NCBI RefSeq assembly: GCF_006543045.1
Contig: NZ_RBZW01000058.1
Coordinates: 124,001-188,000 of the forward strand
DNA from: Salinadaptatus halalkaliphilus
GTDB taxonomy: Archaea; Halobacteriota; Halobacteria; Halobacteriales; Natrialbaceae
Reading direction: 5' to 3'
Length of the DNA: 64,000 bases
Shown: piece after piece, positions 54,514-61,777 of the stretch
Position numbering within the stretch: position 1 is the first letter of the stretch
Layout: each line of letters opens with the position of its first letter
Position numbers and translations under genes: made by a program
Notes under the pieces: model-generated
What the model was told of the DNA's origin: nothing
Database searches by the model: none
What the model saw: the letters and a program-made list of their open reading frames with translations, nothing else

Positions 54514-55053
54514 TTATCGATCGGCCTTCCTCCCGTCGGTCCGTTTCGACTCTTCGGCTTCGCCGGTCGCCGCGCGGATCGCGTCGTACTCCTCGTCGCT
54601 GTAGGCGATGACGCGGACTTCCTCGAGCGCTTCGGGCTCGTAGGCATCGATCTCCTCGCCGATGATCTCCCCGCCTTCGGTGAGGTCGAAGCCCGCCACG
54701 CCACAGCCGAGTGCCGGGATGACGAGCGATCGACAGCCGAGTTCGTCGGCGCACTCGAGGCTGTTACGCGTCGCGTCGCGGATACTTTCGGCGGTCGCTT
54801 CCCCGTCGCCATAATGGGGCATCGCGGCCGCGTGGATGACGTACTCGGCCTCGAGGTCGTAGGCGTCGGTCACCGCCACCGCGCCGAGATCGATCGGTCC
54901 CTCGTCCATGGCTTCCTCGTTTATTTGTTGACCCGCGCCCCGCCGGAGCGCGCCGGCGACGCCCGATCCCATCCGGAGGCTCGTCCCGGCGGCGTTGACG
55001 AGCGCGTCGGCTGACTGTACGGCGATGTCTCCCTGAATCACGTCGAAATCCAT
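54514..55053 (-). CDS. Macrodomain protein (O-acetyl-ADP-ribose deacetylase-like)
   Basis: A 179-residue protein with a macrodomain: FDVIQGDIAVQSADALVNAA, the glycine-rich SGVAGALRRGAG, and VIPALGCGVAGFDL. It would bind or hydrolyse ADP-ribose adducts. The substitution of NAANS by NAAGT in the first loop may affect catalysis. A charged tail (EAEESKRTDGRKADR) follows the domain. ATG at 55053. Confidence 0.9.
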   Translation of the reverse strand: MDFDVIQGDIAVQSADALVNAAGTSLRMGSGVAGALRRGAGQQINEEAMDEGPIDLGAVAVTDAYDLEAEYVIHAAAMPHYGDGEATAESIRDATRNSLECADELGCRSLVIPALGCGVAGFDLTEGGEIIGEEIDAYEPEALEEVRVIAYSDEEYDAIRAATGEAEESKRTDGRKADR

Positions 55054-55151
55054 GTTCGGCCCTACGGTCGCGAGGAGTTTGAACGTCGGGTATGGTCGCC
55101 TCGCGTTCCGATCACACTCGAGCGAGTCTCCTCGATATCGGTCCCATGCTC

Positions 55152-55165
55152 TTAGGCAAACCAAA
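55152..55165 (+). promoter_or_regulatory. DtxR/SirR-like operator, upstream copy
   Basis: TTAGGCAAACCAAA is a 5-4-5 inverted repeat with one mismatch (CCAAA instead of CCTAA). It lies 36 bp before the small gene's ATG, beside the TATA position. Confidence 0.35.
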
Positions 55166-55177
55166 ACCCTTTTGGAT

Positions 55178-55191
55178 TTAGGGTCGCCTAA
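55178..55191 (+). promoter_or_regulatory. DtxR/SirR-like operator, downstream copy
   Basis: TTAGGGTCGCCTAA is a perfect 5-bp inverted repeat with a 4-base spacer, the form known for metal-responsive DtxR-family sites in haloarchaea. It ends 9 bp before the ATG at 55201, overlapping the expected transcription start, so bound repressor would block initiation. Confidence 0.45.
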
Positions 55192-55200
55192 CTTCGCGTG

Positions 55201-55368
55201 ATGGAAGCACCCGCCCGCAGGCAGGACGAAAACACCGCCGAGGCTCCGCCAGAGCCGGCGGCAATCGTGAGCAGCCACGAACCCCGTCCCGGTAAACTCG
55301 TTTTTACCGAACGAAACAACACCGACGGCTGGATCGCGACTGATCTGACTGTCGACCTCGAGCCGTAA
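55201..55368 (+). CDS. Small conserved haloarchaeal protein (55 aa, DUF7331-like)
   Basis: The 55-residue frame starts MEAPARRQDENTAEAPP and ends with a conserved-looking block: RPGKLVFTERNNTDGWIATD then LTVDLEP. I recall this GK-VFTE-...-GWIA-D pattern as DUF7331 in haloarchaea. Codon use is normal. The promoter carries two DtxR-like boxes, suggesting control by metal. Function is unknown. Confidence 0.7.
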   Translation: MEAPARRQDENTAEAPPEPAAIVSSHEPRPGKLVFTERNNTDGWIATDLTVDLEP

Positions 55369-55456
55369 TCTCGCTCTCGGTATCGGCTGGCCCCGATCGA
55401 TCGTGCGTTCGCGACACAGGGGCGCACGGACCTTTTACGGAGAGTCAAGGAGAAAG

Positions 55457-55477
55457 CCTCGCCCTTTCAGGGCGGGG
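55457..55477 (+). repeat. Left-end hairpin of the IS1341-type element
   Basis: CCTCGCCC and GGGCGGGG pair around a TTTCA loop with one G-T wobble. In this IS group such hairpins are recognised by the TnpA of a related element. Confidence 0.65.
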
Positions 55478-55581
55478 ATGAATCCGACACTACCATTCAC
55501 AAACCACGTTCGATGGCACGGCTGGATATTCCACGCGGTGCAATCCATACCTTCAAGTAATTTTACCAACATAGATTACGT

Positions 55582-56914
55582 ATGGCGAAACAGGTCGTCA
55601 CACGCACCTACACTGCTTCCATCAGGAACCAGTCACGGGTGTCCAACGACCTTGATTCGCTCGGGTTCGCCGCCTCGAAACTCTGGAACGTCGGCCGGTG
55701 GGCAATCAGTCATGTCTGGGATGAAATTGGCTACATTCCAGAACACGACGAACTCACCGCGTACCTCAAGAGCCACGAACGCTACGATGACCTGCATTCT
55801 CAGTCAAGTTCGTTCGAGACGGCGAAGCCGTCTCGTGATGCCAATGAGCTTCGCTCATTGAGCACAGCGAGTCCTACAAGAACTCGCTGAAGCGTTCAAC
55901 GGCTGGTACGGCAAACGACGCAACGGAGACACGCGAGCGAACCCGCCCGGTTACCGCAAACACGGCGACGAACACCCGCGTTCCACAGTCACGTTCAAAG
56001 CCGCTGGCTTCAAACTCGACACCCAGTACAACCGGGTTCGACTCTCAAAAGGCTCGAACCTCAAAGAGTACTGGTCGGACTTCATCCTCTGTGAGTACCA
56101 GACCCGACCCGACGTTGATCTCTCCACCGTGGAAACCGTCCAACAGGTGCGGGCGGTCTGGACGGGTGACGAGTGGGAACTGCACTTCGTGTGTAACGTC
56201 GAGATCGAAGTGGCCGACACACCGGGTGAGAAGACCGTTGGTGTCGATCTCGGTATCAACAACTTTGCAGCACTCGCCTACGAGGACGGCCACAGCGAGT
56301 TGTACCCGCTTAACTGCCTGAAGCAAGATGACTACTACTTCAGCAAGCGGATTGCTCGGTGCGACGACTCCGACTCTGAGCAGGCCACCCGGCTGAACCA
56401 GAAAAAGTCTCGGCGGCGAACCCACTATTTCCATACACTCTCGAAACACATCGTTCAACGATGTGTCGAGGAATGTGTTGAGACGATTGTGGTGGGCGAC
56501 CTATCCGGTATCCGCGAAGATGAGGATGGTGAGGTGAAAGACTGGGGTAAACACGGCAATCTCGACCTCCACTCGTGGGCGTTCGACCGATTCACCGATC
56601 TCCTCGAGTATAAAGCTGAGATGGAAGGTATCACGGTTGAAGCAGTGTCCGAGCAGGATACGTCGAAATCGTGTTCGTGTTGTGGCCGTAAACGTGACGC
56701 GAACCGTGTTGAACGTGGCTTGTACGTCTGCGATGAGTGCGGGACGGTAGCGAACGCTGATGTGAACGGTGCTGAGAATATACGGCAAAAAGTATCTCCG
56801 AGTCTCGCCTGTGATGGGGGAGATAGGAGTAACGGCTGGTTGGCACAGCCATCGACGTTCCTGTTTGACAAGGAAACTGGTGCGTTCGCACCTCAAGAAC
56901 AGATCACGTCGTAA
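55582..56914 (+). pseudogene. tnpB: tnpB (RNA-guided endonuclease of IS1341-type element), frameshifted
   Basis: Codons run from ATG 55582 (MAKQVVTRTYTASI) to 55809, then a 55-bp insert shifts the frame; the original reading resumes at 55865 (QRVLQELAEAFNGWYG). Without the insert the protein would have 425 residues, a normal TnpB length. RuvC-I is VGVDLGINNFAAL; RuvC-III NADVNGAENI has its Asp; the zinc finger CSCCGRKRD..CDEC is intact. At RuvC-II the usual E of (V)EDL is Gly (VVGDLSG). The gene cannot make a full protein as it stands. Confidence 0.85.
55810..55864. repeat. 55-bp double-hairpin insertion inside tnpB
   Basis: Two perfect hairpins sit side by side: CGAGACGGC/GCCGTCTCG with a GAA loop (55815-55835) and CAATGAGC/GCTCATTG with a TTC loop (55842-55860), 6 bases apart. 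Removing the 55 bp restores the tnpB frame exactly. This looks like a small palindromic mobile unit. Confidence 0.75.
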
Positions 56915-56919
56915 ACCAT

Positions 56920-56970
56920 AATATCCCAACGCGGTCGGGAATCTTCGCCCTTCAGGGCGGAGAGGATGTC
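56920..56970 (+). ncRNA. Possible 3' end of the TnpB guide (omega) RNA
   Basis: In IS200/IS605 elements the guide RNA covers the tnpB 3' end and right end, and the spacer begins at the element border. Here the hairpin TCTTCGCCC/GGGCGGAGA is followed by GGATGTCAA, so the guide would start near 56971. It is inferred from known elements, not seen as a transcript. Confidence 0.35.
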
Positions 56971-57086
56971 AAGACCGCGACCGTTCGGACTCGGTATGAC
57001 GAAAGCAGCGATCCCCGTTCTCGCTCGGCGTCGATCGTAACCGTTCACGACCGCGTCGGCTGCCGGTTCTCGTCGCGAAATGAATC

Positions 57087-57168
57087 ATACGGATTACTGT
57101 AACGATTTACCGGCGCACCCGCGACCCGGGCGGCGGGTGCGCCGGAAATGACTTACAGTAAACCGTAT
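57087..57168. repeat. Palindromic repeat family A, copy A6
   Basis: Outer ATACGG/CCGTAT and CTGTAA/TTACAG are as in A4, while the inner stem is CCGGCGCACCCGC/GCGGGTGCGCCGG, covarying with A4 at one pair. It ends 56 bp beyond the dpsA stop codon and lies 3' of the tnpB element too. Confidence 0.9.
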
Positions 57169-57224
57169 CAGTACTTCCCGTTGCGCTGCTCGCCTGGCGG
57201 CTCGTCGTCGGTTCGTTTCCGGCG

Positions 57225-57770
57225 TTACTTCGTCGCTTCCTCGAGCACGAGCGTATCGTCCTCGAGGTAGTGTTCGAAGTGGTGGCCGTCTTCCTCGAGC
57301 GTGACGAGGATTTCCCGCAGGATCTCAGCGGTGGCGTAATCGCCTAAGTTCTCGGCGAGTTCGATGCTGTCGCGCATCGATTCGATGATGTCGCCGTACA
57401 TCTCGAGGTCGTTCTGGAACATCGTCCGGACGTCGTAGACGTCCTCGCCCTCGAACTCGACGGTCGCTCGGCGCTCCTGGTTGGTCGGACCCGAAACCGG
57501 GACGCCGCCCAGCGCCTGCGCGCGCTCGGCGATGACATCTGCGCCTTCCTCGACGTGCTCGTAGGCCTCCGCTAAGAATTCGTGCAGCGGGAGGAACTCG
57601 GCACCCTCGACGACCCAGTGGTGTTTTTTGAGCTGGTGATACAGCACGTAGGAGTTCGCCAGCTCCGTGTTCAGCGCGTCGACGATCTGCTCGGCTTTCT
57701 CCTGGTCGAGCCGGAGCTCGTTCTCTTCGACGGCGTCTGCGGATTGACGGACGGTTTTCTGGGTGCTCAT
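57225..57770 (-). CDS. dpsA: DNA-protecting ferritin-like protein DpsA
   Basis: A 181-residue Dps-type ferritin that stores iron and shields DNA. Ferroxidase ligands are in KKHHWVVEG, HEFLAEAYEHVEEGADVIAERA. The length and opening (STQKTVRQSADAVEEN) match haloarchaeal DpsA. The ATG at 57770 is used; upstream in-frame residues run into the promoter. A DtxR-like palindrome 58 bp upstream suggests iron control. Confidence 0.94.
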   Translation of the reverse strand: MSTQKTVRQSADAVEENELRLDQEKAEQIVDALNTELANSYVLYHQLKKHHWVVEGAEFLPLHEFLAEAYEHVEEGADVIAERAQALGGVPVSGPTNQERRATVEFEGEDVYDVRTMFQNDLEMYGDIIESMRDSIELAENLGDYATAEILREILVTLEEDGHHFEHYLEDDTLVLEEATK

Positions 57771-57827
57771 CGTATTAAATCGATACGCGCGCGATCTCCT
57801 TAAACCTTCCCCACCACAAAACAATTC

Positions 57828-57841
57828 TTTGGTGTACCAAA
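57828..57841. promoter_or_regulatory. DtxR-like palindrome between dpsA and the aldehyde dehydrogenase gene
   Basis: TTTGGTGTACCAAA is a 6-bp inverted repeat with a 2-base centre (5-4-5 in DtxR terms). It lies 58-71 bp upstream of the dpsA ATG and 132 bp from the divergent gene. Confidence 0.4.
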
Positions 57842-57972
57842 AGATTTGTTTTCTGTAGTGCGACATCGGTTCCCACTGTCGGCGATCGTATCACCGATCG
57901 TCACCGTCAAGGCCACCTGTGTTTTTTCGAGTGTGAGTAAACATTTTCAGTATGGGCGTCGAAGGGCAACGT

Positions 57973-59442
57973 ATGGCAACGAGAGCTGCACAGCGGCGAG
58001 AGCGACTGTACGTCGACGGCGAGTGGCGCGAGGCCGACAGTGCCCTCGAGGTGTCGGACCTCGCGGCCGGCGGAACCTTCGCCCAAGTGGCTGGGGCGGG
58101 GCCAGCCGAGGCGCGGGCGGCGCTCCAGGCCGCCGAGGCGGCCAAGCCGACGCTGCGAGAGACGACCGTCGTCGAACGGGCCCACTGGTGTGAGGAGATC
58201 GCCGAGAAGCTTCGTGCACGCGAGGAGGAACTCGCCGAAGTTATCGTCCGAGAGGCTGGCAAACCGATCTCGTCGGCTCGCGGGGAAGTCGAACAGGCCG
58301 CAGAGCGCTTCGACCGCGCAGCCGAAGAGGCCCGCAACGTCGTCAGCACGGGCGAGTACCGCGAGGGATCGACCGAGGGCCACGAGGGCTGGCAAGCGAT
58401 CGTCAAACACGAACCGATCGGCGCCGTCCTCTGTATCACGCCGTACAACTATCCGCTGGCGACGACGGCCCTGCAGGTCGCGCCGGCGATCGCAGCCGGC
58501 AACAGCGTCCTACTCAAACCCGCTTCGAAGACGCCCATCTCGGCGGCGATCCTCACCGACATCGTCACGAGCGTCGCGGGAATCCCCGACGGCGCGTTCA
58601 ACTTCGTGCCCGGTCAAGCGAGCGAGATCGGCGACGTCCTCGCGGGCGACGATCGCGTCAACGCCATCGCGATGACCGGCTCCTCGAGCGCCGGTGAACA
58701 CGTCGCGCGCGAAAGTGGGATGGTCACCCTCCACATGGAATTGGGCGGCAACGCCCCCGCCATCGTCTTCGAGGACGCCGACCTCGCCGACGTCGCTGGC
58801 AGTTGCGCGAAGGGATCGTTCAAGTATGCCGGCCAGCGATGCTCGGCCGTCTCCCGTGTCCTCGCCCACGAATCGGTCCACGACGAGCTCGTCGACCTGC
58901 TCGAGGGCCAGATGGACGCCTGGCAGGCTGGCGACCTCTTCGAGGAGGACACCGCCTTCGGTCCGCTGATCAGCGAGGACCAGGCCGACTGGGTCCAGGA
59001 ACTCGTCGACGACGCCGTCGAGAAGGGCGCGGATCTCGTTCGCGGTGGGAGTCGCCACGCCCCCGCGGGCGTGCCGGACGATCTCGCCGACCAGTTTTTC
59101 GAGCCGACGCTGCTCGCGAACGTCCCCCACGACGCCCGCATCGTCGACGAAGAGCAGTTCGGCCCCGTCGCCGCGGTCACGACGTTTTCGGACGAGGACG
59201 AAGCGCTCGAGATCGCCAACGGGTCGGAACTGGCGCTCGATGCCGCCGTCTTTACGAACGACTACAAGCGAGCGATGCGAGTCGCCGATCGCGTCGACGC
59301 CGGCGGCGTCCGCATCAACGGGCCGCCAAGCCACGGTCTCGGCGACATCCCATTCGGCGGGAACAAGCGCTCGGGAATCGGTCGCGAGGGCCTCGACGCG
59401 ACGATTCACGAGCTGATGCGAAAGAAGAGCATCGTCCTGTAG
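57973..59442 (+). CDS. NAD(P)-dependent aldehyde dehydrogenase
   Basis: A 489-residue ALDH. The cofactor region has CITPYNYPLATTALQVAPA and KPASKTPISA; the general base is Glu256 (HMELGGNAP) and the nucleophile Cys290 (YAGQRCSAVSR). FGPVAAVTTFSDEDEALE and PFGGNKRSGIGREG are C-terminal signatures. It resembles non-phosphorylating GAPDH (GapN)-type or lactaldehyde-type enzymes, but substrate is uncertain. ATG 57973 (MATRAAQ) was chosen; ATG 57952 would add seven residues. Confidence 0.92.
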   Translation: MATRAAQRRERLYVDGEWREADSALEVSDLAAGGTFAQVAGAGPAEARAALQAAEAAKPTLRETTVVERAHWCEEIAEKLRAREEELAEVIVREAGKPISSARGEVEQAAERFDRAAEEARNVVSTGEYREGSTEGHEGWQAIVKHEPIGAVLCITPYNYPLATTALQVAPAIAAGNSVLLKPASKTPISAAILTDIVTSVAGIPDGAFNFVPGQASEIGDVLAGDDRVNAIAMTGSSSAGEHVARESGMVTLHMELGGNAPAIVFEDADLADVAGSCAKGSFKYAGQRCSAVSRVLAHESVHDELVDLLEGQMDAWQAGDLFEEDTAFGPLISEDQADWVQELVDDAVEKGADLVRGGSRHAPAGVPDDLADQFFEPTLLANVPHDARIVDEEQFGPVAAVTTFSDEDEALEIANGSELALDAAVFTNDYKRAMRVADRVDAGGVRINGPPSHGLGDIPFGGNKRSGIGREGLDATIHELMRKKSIVL

Positions 59443-59778
59443 GACCATCGTCGGCCGCGAGCGTTGCCAGTTTTGATCGGTCCCGACAGTCGACACGAGG
59501 ATCAGCGATGACCGGTTCTCGAGAATGGTCCAGTTTTCAGCGTTTCCCAGCCTCGGCGAGCGGCGACGATCGGCTGATACGATCTCGTGGAACGATCTCG
59601 ACGTGACCGCGACCGTCCTGCGAGACCGCCGGCAGTGACCGACGAGATTCCGTGCGAGACGGATTGCCGTAACGATGCACCGACGCAACCGCGATTAGGC
59701 GGCGATTGCGCCGGAAACGACGTACAGTACACCGTATGAAAGATTCAAATCGATCGGTCACCAACGGGGGCCAAAGCG
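59443..59778. other. Intergenic region, holds repeat A7
   Basis: This 336-bp gap follows the aldehyde dehydrogenase gene. It contains family A copy A7 (59657-59737) about 41 bp before the next gene. No other coding frame with haloarchaeal codon bias is seen. Confidence 0.6.
59657..59737. repeat. Palindromic repeat family A, copy A7
   Basis: The left end is AGACGG instead of ATACGG, the right end CCGTAT. Inner arms are CCGACGCAACCGC and GGCGATTGCGCCGG with a shortened loop (GATTAGGC). It is slightly more decayed than A4 or A6. Confidence 0.8.
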
Positions 59779-60306
59779 ATGGAGAAAACGCCACAGGGAA
59801 CTGCCGTCGGCGTCGACGATCCCTACGAGTTCGCCGACCTCTGCGATTACCTCACCGGCGAGGGCCAGTGTCGGTACGCCCTCGAGCACTACGGTCACGA
59901 TCCGGAATTCGCCCGCGAGCGCGCCGCCCAGGAGTACGCCTGTCCCGTCGTCGACCCCGAGACCGACGAGACGTGGGCGGACTGTCCGCACTTTCGCTCG
60001 CGCAATCGCGATCGCGAGTGCGTGCGCTGTGGCCTCGAGGAAAAACGGATGGCCCATGACGACGAGCGCCCGCTGCTCGAGGAACACCACCTCTCCTATG
60101 CTCGCGACGGCGAGACCCTCTCCCACGAGATTACGGTGTATCTCTGTCGCTGGTGCCATTCGAAAGTCCACAAGTCGTGGGCGCGGATCACCGACGATGC
60201 TGCGCCGGAGCCGGACGCGATCGCCGCGTCAGAGCAACGCCGCGGCCGCGAGAACGAAGAACTCGGCTTCGAATCAGCCGCCGAGCGATACGGCGAGGAT
60301 GAGTGA
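59779..60306 (+). CDS. HNH-like zinc-binding protein
   Basis: A 175-residue protein. Its second half reads like an HNH finger: ECVRCGLEEKR supplies the first CxxC, LEEHHLSYARDG the His pair of the catalytic strand, and YLCRWCHSKVHKSW the second CxxCH with the final His. The first half has separate Cys/His (YACPVV, DCPHF) that may hold another metal. Nuclease activity is plausible from the HH motif but not proven; haloarchaeal relatives are annotated only as DUFs. ATG at 59779. Confidence 0.72.
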   Translation: MEKTPQGTAVGVDDPYEFADLCDYLTGEGQCRYALEHYGHDPEFARERAAQEYACPVVDPETDETWADCPHFRSRNRDRECVRCGLEEKRMAHDDERPLLEEHHLSYARDGETLSHEITVYLCRWCHSKVHKSWARITDDAAPEPDAIAASEQRRGRENEELGFESAAERYGEDE

Positions 60307-60381
60307 CGGAAATGCGCCAGTTCCGGCGAAATGCTTGCATCGCTAGAGCGTCCCGTCAGCGAGCCGAGACGGTCGGCTCCG

Positions 60382-60579
60382 CTAGTCGACGATATCGCCG
60401 ATACGACGCGGCTCGCCCTGTAGGTTCGGCTGTTCGGCGACGATTTTCAGCACTTCGTGGTCGGTCACGTCGAAGTAGGTCTTTTCTGTCGCTTCCTCGA
60501 TCAGGTCGCGCTCGAGGCGGAACTCGGTGCCTTCGTAGACGACGTCGACGCCGTCGTCGTCGAACGCAAGCGTGGTCAT
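60382..60579 (-). CDS. DUF5800 family protein
   Basis: A 65-residue acidic protein: TTLAFDDDGVDVVYEGTEF then RLERDLIEEATEK and HEVLKIVAEQPNLQGEPRR. It fits the haloarchaeal DUF5800 family as I recall it. The ATG at 60579 gives the conserved start; the longer frame upstream is antisense to the leader of the next gene. Function is unknown. Confidence 0.78.
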   Translation of the reverse strand: MTTLAFDDDGVDVVYEGTEFRLERDLIEEATEKTYFDVTDHEVLKIVAEQPNLQGEPRRIGDIVD

Positions 60580-60701
60580 GGCGAGTCGTATGCGATCAGC
60601 AAATAAAAGGTGGCCGTTACGAGCGTGCCAGCGGCACGGTCGTGATCGTGTGGCCACGACGCCCAGTTCGAATGACGGCTGTCGGACGGCCAACGACGAA
60701 G

Positions 60702-60708
60702 TTTATTA
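60702..60708 (+). promoter_or_regulatory. TATA box of the bactofilin-like gene
   Basis: TTTATTA lies 26-32 bases before the GTG at 60734 and supports that codon as a leaderless start. Confidence 0.45.
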
Positions 60709-60733
60709 CCGGCCGGTTACATGGGGACTGAGT

Positions 60734-61591
60734 GTGGCCGTACGCAGCGATCCGCTCGACGAACTCGTGGTCCCCGACGGGACGGAAGCGAAGGAAGTCG
60801 CCTTAGAGACCGACGGCGACGTCCTGGTCGGTGCGCGCTCGAGCGTCGAGTTCGGTGTTCGTGGCCGAAACGTCCTGGCCGGCGAGAACGTCGAATTCGG
60901 CGGCGAGATCGAAGCCGACGGCGACTGTCGACTCGATATGTGGTGTGACGTCGCCGAAAATGTGTTGGTGGGCCAGGACGCCTACATCGGTGAGCGCGTC
61001 CACATCGCCGGCGAGTTGAAAGTCGCGGGCGACCTCGATATCGGCGACGACGTCGACATCGAGGAGGGGTTCGAGGCAAACGGCTGGATCGTCATTCGGA
61101 ACCCGATGCCGACGATCGTCCTGCTTTTCGTCTATCTCAAGCACCTGCTGGTCGTCGGCGAGGAAGAGACAGCCCAGCGGCTGATCTCGGAACTCGTCGA
61201 CGAAGACGGCGAGGAACCCGAGACTGAACCCCTCGTGATCCCCCGCAATGCGACGGTCAGCGACGACGCCTGGCGGGTTTCGACGCCGGCACGAATCGGC
61301 GACGACTGTCGTTTGCACGGCAACGTTCGTGCCGAATCGATCGATGTCGGTGCCGATTGTAACATCTTCGGGAGCCTTCGCGCCCGCGGCGACATCACCG
61401 TTGGCCCGAAGACGCGCATTCACGGCGATCTCACCACTCGCAACGGTGACGTGACGATCGCCGAAGACGCCCGCATTCTCGGCGACGTCTCCTGTCGCGC
61501 CCTCGAGCTTGGTCCCGAAGCCGAGATCGACGGGACGATCAGAGCGAACGGCGAAATCACGATGGGAACGACCAAACGCGAAGACGAGTAA
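60734..61591 (+). CDS. Bactofilin-like polymer-forming protein
   Basis: A 285-residue protein with two stretches of parallel beta-helix (about 20-115 and 170-280), full of G-D/E-V/I rungs such as IAGELKVAGDLDIGDDVDI and RARGDITVGPKTRIHGDLT. Between them lies an insert with a hydrophobic stretch (MPTIVLLFVYLKHLLVV) and an acidic loop. Bactofilins form filaments; a cytoskeletal or scaffold role is expected. Start is GTG 60734 (VAVRSDPLDEL). Confidence 0.8.
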   Translation: MAVRSDPLDELVVPDGTEAKEVALETDGDVLVGARSSVEFGVRGRNVLAGENVEFGGEIEADGDCRLDMWCDVAENVLVGQDAYIGERVHIAGELKVAGDLDIGDDVDIEEGFEANGWIVIRNPMPTIVLLFVYLKHLLVVGEEETAQRLISELVDEDGEEPETEPLVIPRNATVSDDAWRVSTPARIGDDCRLHGNVRAESIDVGADCNIFGSLRARGDITVGPKTRIHGDLTTRNGDVTIAEDARILGDVSCRALELGPEAEIDGTIRANGEITMGTTKREDE

Positions 61592-61686
61592 TTCTCCGCG
61601 ATAATCGCGACACTCGAGACGGGCCAAGAGTGACCAGTCACAGCTGGCTGCGGACTAATTTCCGGTGACGATTGGGACCCCCATCC

Positions 61687-61777
61687 TTAATACTGTTAGT
61701 TACGATAGTGATAGGCAGGCATGGTAGTAAAAGACACGCACGGGACAGGGAGGAATAGATGCGATCGATCGTACTGA
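61687..61777 (+). promoter_or_regulatory. fixA leader: TATA, leaderless mini-ORF and internal Shine-Dalgarno
   Basis: TTAATA at 61687-61692 is placed 28-34 bases before an ATG at 61721 that opens an 18-codon frame (MVVKDTHGTGRNRCDRSY) ending at 61777, past the fixA start. The fixA ATG at 61759 has its own GGGAGG six to twelve bases upstream. A leaderless upstream mini-ORF may tune fixA translation. Confidence 0.3.

Larger units (their letters stand above)
55448..56970 (+). mobile_element. IS1341-type (IS200/IS605 group) element with only tnpB, broken
   Basis: The element has the subterminal hairpins of the IS200/IS605 group: left at 55457-55477 and right at 56942-56963, both around GCCC..GGGC. 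It lacks inverted terminal repeats and tnpA. The only gene is tnpB, interrupted by a 55-bp insertion. A TTTAC precedes the left end by about 10 bp. Ends are approximate. Confidence 0.75.
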
